DNA of 5,741 bases from an uncultured Collinsella sp. GTDB lineage: Bacteria > Actinomycetota > Coriobacteriia > Coriobacteriales > Coriobacteriaceae. Shown here one piece after another: positions 1 to 5,741 of this stretch. A model generated the notes under the pieces. That model did no database searches. It was given only the letters and a program-made list of their open reading frames with translations, and had not been told where the DNA came from. The position numbers were made by a program, and so were the translations under genes. The stretch lies in the NCBI GenBank assembly GCA_902475825.1, contig CABSBA010000108.1, forward strand, positions 1-5,741. Reading direction: 5' to 3'. Position 1 is the first letter of the stretch, and each line of letters opens with the position of its first letter.

Positions 1-16
1 CCAGCTCGTGCGTGCG

Positions 17-45
17 TTTTCAAGCTCGTCCCACAAATATATATA
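17..45 (+). promoter_or_regulatory. possible sigma-70-type promoter of the pyr operon
   Basis: TTTTCA (17-22) and TATATA (40-45) are separated by 17 bases, each matching 4 of 6 consensus positions, in a locally AT-rich stretch. A start near base 52 would give a leader of about 225 bases containing every helix described below. Other candidates are poorer or badly placed. TTGACC at 128-133 has only TACCCA at the right distance, and transcripts starting from it would lack the 5' helices. TTGGCT (112-117) with TTAAAG (135-140) is also weak. The call rests on position and moderate motif matches. Confidence 0.3.
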
Positions 46-121
46 GGTTTATTGAGCATTGGGCTCCGTTTACGGATTGCTCTGTATTTATGCTCGCAAT
101 TAAGTTCGAGGTTGGCTACAC

Positions 122-228
122 TATCCCTTGACCATTAAAGGGGTACGAGATACCCACATGGAATTACATAGCTGCCTAAGAGCAGCCTTTCCTGTGGGTG
201 TCTGGTCCGCTTTGAGCGGTCGGGCATC
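122..228 (+). promoter_or_regulatory. pyr leader attenuator with alternative RNA helices
   Basis: Four helices overlap in sequence. P1 pairs 122-129 with 138-145 (8 bp, one G-U). P2 pairs GGGUA 141-145 with UACCC 151-155 around loop CGAGA. P3 pairs 149-158 with 193-202 (10 bp, one G-U), continues after a bulged U with 160-163/189-192, and is capped by GCUGC 171-175 / GCAGC 182-186 around the six-base loop CUAAGA. P4 is the terminator hairpin 197-228. P1 and P3 can coexist and exclude P2 and the base of P4. P2, the upper part of P3 and P4 can coexist. This is the layout of an on/off transcription attenuator. In Bacillus, PyrR with UMP binds an anti-antiterminator hairpin in pyr leaders and so promotes termination. 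Here P2 would hold that position, but neither the P2 loop nor the CUAAGA loop is an exact match to the known CNGNGA loop consensus. The helices are read directly from the sequence; control by PyrR is inferred. Confidence 0.55.
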
Positions 229-238
229 TATTTTTTTT
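197..238 (+). terminator. intrinsic terminator in the pyrR leader (attenuator)
   Basis: The core stem CCGCU (207-211) / AGCGG (215-219) has a three-base loop. It extends through a bulged U206 to pair 197-205 with 220-228, including several G-U pairs, for about 14 bp in all. It is followed by UA and then eight U (231-238). It lies about 40 bases upstream of pyrR, where an attenuator is expected. The lower stem (197-202) is also needed by the competing antiterminator-like helix 149-158/193-202. Breaking that lower stem would leave only the short core hairpin, separated from the U-tract, so termination should weaken. Confidence 0.72.
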
Positions 239-258
239 GACTGTGTCAGCAGTCAAGA
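235..258 (+). promoter_or_regulatory. hairpin between the attenuator and the pyrR ribosome binding site
   Basis: UUGACUG (237-243) pairs perfectly with CAGUCAA (250-256) around loop UGUCAG. One G-U and one A-U pair can extend it down to 235-258. It uses the last bases of the terminator U-tract and ends 6 bases before the strong pyrR Shine-Dalgarno AGGAAGGAG (265-273). It could insulate the ribosome binding site from the attenuator helices or be a second control point. In mycobacteria PyrR acts on translation through a hairpin at the start region. No function is demonstrated by the sequence alone. Confidence 0.35.
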
Positions 259-265
259 CATGTGA

Positions 266-862
<597 letters not shown>

Positions 863-866
863 TACC

Positions 867-1811
867 GTGGCGTTCAACCATAAGCACCTGATCGACATTA
901 CCGAGTACTCCGAAGAGGACATTAAGCTCATCCTCGAGACCGCCAAGGCGTTCTCCGAGGTCAACGAGCGTGCGATTAAGAAGGTCCCCACGCTCAAGGG
1001 CAAGACCATCGTCAACATGTTCAACGAGCCCTCGACGCGCACCCGCAGCTCCTTCGAGCTCGCCGAGAAGCGTCTTTCGGCCGACAGCCTTAACTTTGGC
1101 GGCTCCTCGACCTCCACGGTCAAGGGTGAGAGCCTCGTCGACACCGTCGAGACCCTCAACGCCTATAAGATCGACTGCATCGTCGTTCGCGATAAGCACG
1201 CCGGTGCTCCCTACATCGTCACGCAGAACTCGCCCGCAAGCGTCATCTGCGCCGGTGACGGCAAGCACAACCATCCCACGCAGGCCCTGCTCGACCTGTA
1301 CACCATCTGGGAGCACAAGGGTGACTTCCACGGTCTGAAGGTCGCCGTCGTCGGCGATATCGCCCACTCCCGCGTGTGCGGCTCGCTGATTCCCGCCCTT
1401 AAGATCATGGGCTGCGAGACCTACGCCGTCGCCCCCGGCACGCTGCTGCCGCCGGCGCCCGAGGTCCTGGGCTGCGACCACGTGACGAGCGACCTCGATT
1501 CCGTCCTGCCCGAGCTGGACGTCGTCTACATGCTGCGCGTGCAGCAGGAGCGCCTCGAGGGTGCCCCGTTCCCGACCATTCGCGAGTACCACAAGCTCTT
1601 CGGCCTGACCAAGGACCGCGAGAAGCTCATGAAGCCCGATGCGATCATCTGCCACCCGGGCCCCATCAACCGCGGCGTTGAGTTCGACTCCTATATGGCC
1701 GACCACCCGCAACGCTCCGTCATCCTGGAGCAGGTCTACGCCGGTATCTGCGTGCGTATGGCTATCCTGTATCTGCTGCTTGGAGGTGCCGATAATGGCC
1801 TTGCTTCTTAA
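867..1811 (+). CDS. pyrB: aspartate carbamoyltransferase catalytic subunit
   Basis: PyrB condenses carbamoyl phosphate and L-aspartate to N-carbamoyl-aspartate, the committed step of pyrimidine synthesis, as a cytoplasmic trimer. From GTG 867 it has 314 residues, normal for the family; a start at GTG 855 would add four residues (see the 851-858 site). Visible motifs are the carbamoyl-phosphate signature FNEPSTRTRSSFE (52-64), the STVKGES loop (83-89) that reaches into the neighbouring active site, HPTQ (136-139), HSR with R169, the aspartate-binding LRVQQER (223-229) and HPGPINRG (263-270). No pyrI regulatory subunit gene is present, so allosteric control of the E. coli kind is unlikely to be encoded here. 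The 3' end overlaps pyrC by 17 bases, which suggests translational coupling. Function is certain; the exact start is probable. Confidence 0.95.
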   Translation: MAFNHKHLIDITEYSEEDIKLILETAKAFSEVNERAIKKVPTLKGKTIVNMFNEPSTRTRSSFELAEKRLSADSLNFGGSSTSTVKGESLVDTVETLNAYKIDCIVVRDKHAGAPYIVTQNSPASVICAGDGKHNHPTQALLDLYTIWEHKGDFHGLKVAVVGDIAHSRVCGSLIPALKIMGCETYAVAPGTLLPPAPEVLGCDHVTSDLDSVLPELDVVYMLRVQQERLEGAPFPTIREYHKLFGLTKDREKLMKPDAIICHPGPINRGVEFDSYMADHPQRSVILEQVYAGICVRMAILYLLLGGADNGLAS

Positions 1812-3084
1812 GAATGCCCACGTCGTCGACCCGTCCGTCGAGCTTGACGGTGTCGTTGACGTCCTGATTGACGGCGACAAGATCGCCGAGGTCGGCGAGA
1901 ATCTCGCCGTCGAGGGAGCCGAGGTCCGCGACCTTTCCGGCAAGTACCTCGTCCCCGGCCTGGTGGATATGCACGTTCACCTTCGCGAGCCCGGCTACGA
2001 GGTCAAAGAGGACATCGAGAGCGGCACCCGCGCAGCTGCCAAGGGCGGCTTTACCGGCGTGTGTTCCATGCCCAACACCGATCCCGTCACCGATAACGGC
2101 ACCGTCGTGGAGTTCGTCAAGTCCCGCGCTGCCGAGGTCGGTCACTGCCGCGTCTATCCGTCGGGCGCCATGACCCGTGGTCTTAAGGGCGAGGCCATGT
2201 CCGAGATGGGCGATATGGTCGCCCACGGCGCCGTCGCCTTCACCGACGACGGTCGCGGCGTGCAGGGCGCGGGCATGCTCCGTCGCTGCATGGACTACGG
2301 CAAGATGTTCGGCAAGGTCTTTATGAGCCACTGCCAGGACGAGGACCTGGTCGGCCACGGCCAGATCAACGAGGGCAAGGTCTCGACCCGTCTGGCTCTC
2401 GAGGGCTGGCCGGCTGCCGGCGAGGAGCTCCAGATCGCTCGCGACATCGAGATCGCCAAGCTGACCGGTGCCAAGCTGCACATCCAGCACATCTCCACCG
2501 CCCATGGCCTGGAAATCGTGCGTGCCGGTAAGGCCGCTGGCGTTCAGGTTACCTGCGAGGCTACCCCGCACCACATGTTCCTGACCGAGAACGACCTGGA
2601 CGAGACCTACAACACCTCGCTCAAGGTCAATCCGCCGCTGCGCACCGACGAGGACGCCGAGGCCATCCGTCAGGGTGTCATCGACGGTACCGTCGACGTT
2701 ATCGTCACCGATCACGCTCCGCACACTCCGTGGGAGAAGGCCCGCGAGTTCGAGCTCGCACCCTTTGGCATGATTGGCCTCGAGACCTCGTTGTCGCTCG
2801 TGCTCACCGAGCTGGTCAACACGGGCAAGATGAGCGTGGGCCGCATGGTCGAGCTCATGGCCATCAAGCCGCGTGAGATCCTAGGCCTTGACCAGGTTCA
2901 GGTCAAGGCGGGCTCCGTTGCCGACCTGACCGTGTTCGATCCCGCTGTCACCTGGACGGTCGGCGAGGACGGTTACGAGTCGCGTGCTGAGAACTCCGGT
3001 TTTGCCGGTCGCACGCTCACCGGTCGTGCCACCGATGTGTTTGTCGGCGGCAAGCAGACGCTCGCCGACGGCTGCATCTGCTAG
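1795..3084 (+). CDS. pyrC: dihydroorotase, type I
   Basis: PyrC is a zinc amidohydrolase that cyclises N-carbamoyl-aspartate to dihydroorotate. It has 429 residues, the usual size for the long (type I) bacterial form rather than the roughly 350-residue E. coli form. Metal and substrate residues are visible: H60 and H62 with R64 in DMHVHLREPG, SMPNT (91-95), D151 in TDDG (150-153), H179 in MSHCQDED, H232 in HIQHIST, and catalytic D306 in TDHAPH (305-310), followed by PFGMIGLE (323-330). The ATG at 1795 is set by GGAGGTG (1782-1788), 8 bases from GGAGG to the codon, and the product begins MALLLKNAHVVDPS as expected. An upstream in-frame extension to 1639 is only a shadow inside pyrB. It is followed by the largest gap in the operon, 92 bases. 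Confidence 0.96.
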   Translation: MALLLKNAHVVDPSVELDGVVDVLIDGDKIAEVGENLAVEGAEVRDLSGKYLVPGLVDMHVHLREPGYEVKEDIESGTRAAAKGGFTGVCSMPNTDPVTDNGTVVEFVKSRAAEVGHCRVYPSGAMTRGLKGEAMSEMGDMVAHGAVAFTDDGRGVQGAGMLRRCMDYGKMFGKVFMSHCQDEDLVGHGQINEGKVSTRLALEGWPAAGEELQIARDIEIAKLTGAKLHIQHISTAHGLEIVRAGKAAGVQVTCEATPHHMFLTENDLDETYNTSLKVNPPLRTDEDAEAIRQGVIDGTVDVIVTDHAPHTPWEKAREFELAPFGMIGLETSLSLVLTELVNTGKMSVGRMVELMAIKPREILGLDQVQVKAGSVADLTVFDPAVTWTVGEDGYESRAENSGFAGRTLTGRATDVFVGGKQTLADGCIC

Positions 3085-3104
3085 CATAGCCTTATCGCTT
3101 TTGT

Positions 3105-3144
3105 GCGCGGTGCCCTTGCGGTGCCGCGCTTTCTGTTCGTTTTG
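3105..3144 (+). terminator. terminator-like hairpin in the pyrC-pyrK gap
   Basis: GCGCGGTGCC (3105-3114) pairs with GGTGCCGCGC (3120-3129) over 10 bp, with two G-U pairs, around a five-base loop. A broken T-rich run (3130-3143) follows: TTT, then TT, then TTTT with C, G and A interruptions. The T-run is poorer than in a classic intrinsic terminator, so partial termination, an mRNA processing or stability element, or no role are all possible. The stem contains an exact direct repeat of GCGGTGCC (3107-3114 and 3118-3125). The gap 3085-3176 has no gene. Besides this hairpin it holds a second, smaller one, CCATGC/GCATGG (3146-3161), just before the pyrK ribosome binding site. Confidence 0.4.
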
Positions 3145-3176
3145 ACCATGCAACCGCATGGGGGATTGGAGCGTCT

Positions 3177-3968
3177 ATGCCCACACCTTCCACTGCACGC
3201 ATGCACGACTTCGAGGTCGTATCGAACCAGGAGATCGCCGACGGCATCTTCTCGCTCGTCATCTCGGCCCCCAAGCTTGCAAGTGCGCTCAAGCCCGGTC
3301 AGTTTGTGAACATTGCCGTGCCCGGCGATGCTTCCTCGCTGCTTCGCGTGCCCCTGAGCTTCTATCGCGCCGACGCCCAGGCCGGCACCGTCGAGCTGTG
3401 GTACGCCGTCGTGGGCGACGACACCCGTCGTCTGTCGCAGATGGCCCCCGGTTCCACCTCTAATCTGCTGGGCCCCGGCGGCCGCGGCTGGCTTGTGCCC
3501 GAGGGCACCAGGAAGGCGCTGCTCGTTGCGGGCGGCATCGGTGTTCCGCCCGTGCTGTGCCTTGCCGGCAAACTTGCCGAGCAGGGTGTGGCCGTCGACG
3601 TGTGCCTGGGCTTTGGCACCGCGTCCAAGGCCGTGGGCATCGATGAGTTCCGCGCGTTGTGCGATACGGTCAATGTGTGCACTGACGACGGTTCGCTTGG
3701 CACGCACGGTTTTTGCACCGATCCTGCCGCCGAGCTGCTTGGCGAGGGCGGCTACGACTACGTGGCCAGCTGCGGTCCCGCCGTCATGATGAAGAAGGTC
3801 GCCGCCGCTGCCGCCGAGGCCGGCGCGTACTGCGAGGTGTCGCTCGAGCGCATGATGAGCTGTGGCTTTGGTGCCTGCAACACCTGCAATGTCGAGACGG
3901 TCGACGGTATGAAGGGCGCCTGCATGTGCGGCCCCGTGTTCGATGCTTCCAAGGTGGTGGTCTTCTAG
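3177..3968 (+). CDS. pyrK: dihydroorotate dehydrogenase B, electron-transfer subunit (FAD, 2Fe-2S)
   Basis: PyrK passes electrons from the FMN subunit PyrD through a 2Fe-2S cluster and FAD to NAD+. It has 263 residues, the usual length. In order it shows a ferredoxin-reductase-type FAD domain (about 10-100) with the RVPLSF segment at 57-62 in place of the common RPxS, a nucleotide-binding motif VAGGIGVPPV (117-126), and a C-terminal cluster site. The cluster cysteines are C229, C234, C237 and probably C249 (C-x4-C-x2-C-x11-C), before GPVF. A fifth cysteine, C251, stands where many relatives have Asp (CxDGPVF). The ATG at 3177 has GGAG (3168-3171) 5 bases upstream; an internal Met at residue 9 lacks such a site. 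It is immediately followed by pyrD, its obligate partner. Confidence 0.94.
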   Translation: MPTPSTARMHDFEVVSNQEIADGIFSLVISAPKLASALKPGQFVNIAVPGDASSLLRVPLSFYRADAQAGTVELWYAVVGDDTRRLSQMAPGSTSNLLGPGGRGWLVPEGTRKALLVAGGIGVPPVLCLAGKLAEQGVAVDVCLGFGTASKAVGIDEFRALCDTVNVCTDDGSLGTHGFCTDPAAELLGEGGYDYVASCGPAVMMKKVAAAAAEAGAYCEVSLERMMSCGFGACNTCNVETVDGMKGACMCGPVFDASKVVVF

Positions 3969-4891
3969 TGGGTACCGTGAATATGGCCGTCGATTTCGGC
4001 GGCGTCAAGATGCAGAACCCCATCAACACCGCAGCCGGTACCTTTGGCTACGGATGGCAGTTCCAGAACTTCTTTGATGTCTCCCAGCTGGGCGCCATCA
4101 CCACCAAGGGTTGTGCTGCCGAGCCCTGGCCCGGCAACCCCGCGCCCCGCATGGCCGAGATCCCGGGCGGCATGATCAACTCCGTGGGCCTTCAGAACCC
4201 CGGCGTGGCTGCCTTTGCCCGTGAGTCCGGCCCGTGGCTCGAGCAGCTTTCCAAGGACGGTTGCCAGGTCATCTGCCAGGTCGCTGGCCACTCCGTTGAC
4301 GAGTTTGTCCGCGCGCTCGAGATGTATGTCGAGCTGTGCCCCTGGGCTGCCGGCTACGAGATCAACGTCAGCTGCCCCAATATTGCCGCCGGTGGTGCCG
4401 CCATGGGCTCCTCGCCCGAGGGCGCCTCTGCCGTTATGGCTGCCTGCCGTAAGGTGACCGATAAGCCGTTGTTCGTCAAGATGGCTCCGGTCAACGTCGC
4501 CGAGATTGCGAAGGCTCTCGAGGCCGCGGGTGCCGACGGCCTTTCGGTCATTAACTCCATCCAGGGCATGGCCATCGACGTTCATACCCGCAAGTCCCGT
4601 GTGGCCAAGCCCAAGGGCGGCCTTTCGGGCCCGCTGTGCCACCACATCGCCGTTCGCATGGTCTGGGAGGTCGCTCAGGCCGTCGATATCCCCATCAACG
4701 GTGTCGGCGGCGTCATGACGGGCGAAGATGCGGCCGAGTTTATCCTGGCTGGCGCTACCTGCGTGTCGGTCGGCATGGCCAACTTTGTCGATCCGTGCGC
4801 CTCGATTAAGATCGCGCGCGAGCTCGAGGCCTGGGCGGAGTCTCAGGGCGTGAAGGACATCAACGAACTGGTAGGTGCTTTCGAATGCTAG
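3968..4891 (+). CDS. pyrD: dihydroorotate dehydrogenase B, catalytic FMN subunit
   Basis: PyrD oxidises dihydroorotate to orotate. With PyrK as neighbour it is a cytosolic class 1B, NAD-linked enzyme, unlike membrane quinone-linked class 2. From GTG 3968 it has 307 residues. Motifs are AAGTFGYG (22-29), TTKG with K48, NSVGLQN (71-77), INVSCPN with catalytic base C136 (132-138), VKMAP (170-174), GGLSG (217-221) and NGVGG (244-248), together an FMN-binding TIM barrel. Cysteine as catalytic base is typical of class 1. The start is uncertain. GTG 3968 overlaps the last base of the pyrK stop and lies 7-10 bases after GGTGG/AAGGTGG (3951-3960); GTG 3977 and ATG 3983 are in frame, and ATG 3983 would start MAVDFGG. 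The long upstream open frame lies inside pyrK and is not real. The 3' end overlaps pyrF by 7 bases. Confidence 0.94.
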   Translation: MGTVNMAVDFGGVKMQNPINTAAGTFGYGWQFQNFFDVSQLGAITTKGCAAEPWPGNPAPRMAEIPGGMINSVGLQNPGVAAFARESGPWLEQLSKDGCQVICQVAGHSVDEFVRALEMYVELCPWAAGYEINVSCPNIAAGGAAMGSSPEGASAVMAACRKVTDKPLFVKMAPVNVAEIAKALEAAGADGLSVINSIQGMAIDVHTRKSRVAKPKGGLSGPLCHHIAVRMVWEVAQAVDIPINGVGGVMTGEDAAEFILAGATCVSVGMANFVDPCASIKIARELEAWAESQGVKDINELVGAFEC

Positions 4892-5601
4892 AGACCGATG
4901 CCCGCGACCGCGTTATCGTCGCCCTCGACTGCGACCGTGAGCGTGCACTCGAGCTCGCCCACGAGCTTTCTGGTCATGCCGCTTGGCTCAAGGTGGGCAT
5001 GACGCTCTATTACGCTGAGGGCCCCGAGATCGTCAAGACGTTCAAGGACTTGGGCTTTAAGGTCTTCCTCGACCTCAAGTTCCATGACATTCCGCACCAG
5101 GTGCGCGGCGCCGCCCGTTCGGCCTCGCTCGCCGGTGCCGACCTGCTTTCGGTCCACGGTCTGGGCTCGGGCGCTATGCTCGCTGCCTGCCGCGAGGGTG
5201 CCGAGGAGGCTCGCGAGGACCGCGCCAAGCTCGTTGCCATTACCGTGCTCACGAGCATGAACCAGGATGCCTTGAGCGAGATCGGTGTCGAGTCGCCCGT
5301 GGCCGAGGAGGCCGCTCGCCTGGCAAAGCTTGCCCAGGCTAACGGCATCGACGGCATCGTGTGCTCGCCGATGGAGGCCCACGATATGCGTGAGCTGCTG
5401 GGCCCCGATGCCCTCATTGTGACTCCGGGCGTGCGTCCGGTGGGTGCCGCCCTGGGCGATCAATCCCGCGTGGCGACGCCTTCCCAGGCTATCGAGCGCG
5501 GTGCGAGCCACATCGTGGTGGGCCGACCCATCACCGGTGCCGACGACCCGGTTGCCGCATTTGACGCTATCGTTGCCGAGCTGGTCGAAAACGTCGCCTA
5601 A
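4885..5601 (+). CDS. pyrF: orotidine 5'-phosphate decarboxylase
   Basis: PyrF decarboxylates OMP to UMP, the last step of UMP synthesis, without a cofactor. It has 238 residues, typical of the short bacterial group. The N-terminal strand IVALDCD (11-17) and KVGM with K36 are followed by the catalytic segment LDLKFHDIP (62-70), carrying D63, K65 and D68. TPGVRP (180-185) and VVGRPIT (211-217) form the phosphate-binding end of the barrel. ATG 4885 lies inside the last codons of pyrD, 7 bases after TAGGTG (4872-4877), which fits translational coupling. It is the last gene visible. No pyrE follows within the remaining 140 bases, and no clear intrinsic terminator with a U-run is seen after its stop. 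Confidence 0.96.
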   Translation: MLETDARDRVIVALDCDRERALELAHELSGHAAWLKVGMTLYYAEGPEIVKTFKDLGFKVFLDLKFHDIPHQVRGAARSASLAGADLLSVHGLGSGAMLAACREGAEEAREDRAKLVAITVLTSMNQDALSEIGVESPVAEEAARLAKLAQANGIDGIVCSPMEAHDMRELLGPDALIVTPGVRPVGAALGDQSRVATPSQAIERGASHIVVGRPITGADDPVAAFDAIVAELVENVA

Positions 5602-5633
5602 AAGATTCCCTCAAGTCACCACTTTTGGGTCTC

Positions 5634-5649
5634 ATTAGCACAAATTAGC
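5634..5649 (+). repeat. ATTAGC direct repeat spaced by one helical turn
   Basis: ATTAGC occurs at 5634-5639 and again at 5644-5649, exactly 10 bases apart, so both copies face the same side of the DNA. Such spacing is common in operators. The unit is short, and no neighbouring promoter is evident, so chance is possible. Confidence 0.25.
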
Positions 5650-5704
5650 CCCTGTGCCTGCGAAAACTTTCCCATCCTTTGTGTGGAATCGCAGGTCAGG
5701 GGCT
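5647..5704. repeat. two-part inverted repeat downstream of pyrF
   Basis: AGCCCCTG (5647-5654) matches CAGGGGCT (5697-5704) perfectly in inverse. Just inside, CCTGCG (5657-5662) matches CGCAGG (5690-5695), with TG against T between the two arms. The loop is 27 bases and contains a further short pairing TTCC (5669-5672) / GGAA (5685-5688). The resulting hairpin is strong in RNA of either strand, but no T-run follows on either side. It could be an operon-end structure that protects mRNA, a factor-assisted terminator, or a dispersed intergenic repeat. The 5602-5741 region holds no recognisable gene. Confidence 0.55.
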
Positions 5705-5741
5705 TAACTTTGACCTCCGTATATTGCACTTTTCGCAGGTA

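Noticed and set aside
128..156. TTGACC as the -35 of the main promoter
   Set aside because: At 16-18 bases downstream there is no acceptable -10 (TACCCA at best). A start near 163 would remove P1, P2 and half of P3, leaving the paired structure unexplained.
1762..2724. 320-residue minus-strand open frame inside pyrC
   Set aside because: Same cause: antisense shadow of a complete, well-supported dihydroorotase.
3713..3967. Upstream extension of the pyrD frame into pyrK, as a possible fusion
   Set aside because: The extension is arginine- and cysteine-rich out-of-frame pyrK sequence. PyrD homology begins only near 3980, and pyrK is intact.
5600..5626. AAAAG/CTTTT pairing just after the pyrF stop as operon terminator
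   Set aside because: Only 5 A-T-rich pairs around a 17-base loop, with no stable GC stem, so it is not a credible terminator.

Overview
The window is one pyrimidine (UMP) biosynthesis operon on the + strand. It reads pyrR, pyrB, pyrC, pyrK, pyrD, pyrF, preceded by a structured leader of about 280 bases and followed by about 140 bases with no gene. Coding DNA is GC-rich, with C/G-ending codons and strong Shine-Dalgarno sites, while both flanks are visibly AT-richer. The protein sequences and this composition suggest a high-GC Gram-positive of the Coriobacteriia, most like Collinsella. That placement is an impression from reading, not a search result.

Bases 1-277 hold a possible promoter (17-45) and a chain of overlapping, mutually exclusive RNA helices. 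The chain ends in a convincing intrinsic terminator (197-238), and a further hairpin (235-258) sits just before the pyrR ribosome binding site. This looks like a transcription attenuator. The first gene is pyrR, whose product controls such attenuators in other bacteria, so autoregulation by PyrR is the natural hypothesis. The helix layout is not a plain copy of the Bacillus one.

Bases 278-3084 hold pyrR (regulator / uracil phosphoribosyltransferase), pyrB (aspartate carbamoyltransferase) and pyrC (type I dihydroorotase). The genes are tightly packed: 4 bases separate pyrR and pyrB, and pyrB and pyrC overlap by 17. A 92-base gap (3085-3176) follows with two hairpins, one of them terminator-like. 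Bases 3177-5601 hold pyrK (electron-transfer subunit), pyrD (class 1B dihydroorotate dehydrogenase catalytic subunit) and pyrF (OMP decarboxylase), all overlapping. The pyrK-pyrD pair implies NAD-linked oxidation of dihydroorotate. Bases 5602-5741 contain inverted and direct repeats but no recognisable gene.

Together the genes convert carbamoyl phosphate plus aspartate to orotate (PyrB, PyrC, PyrDK) and OMP to UMP (PyrF). Carbamoyl phosphate synthetase (carAB) and orotate phosphoribosyltransferase (pyrE) are not in the window. All six proteins are full length with their key motifs. The coding content is ordinary; the interesting material is non-coding, chiefly the leader switch, the pyrC-pyrK gap and the 3' repeats. 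I did not find a new multi-gene system here.
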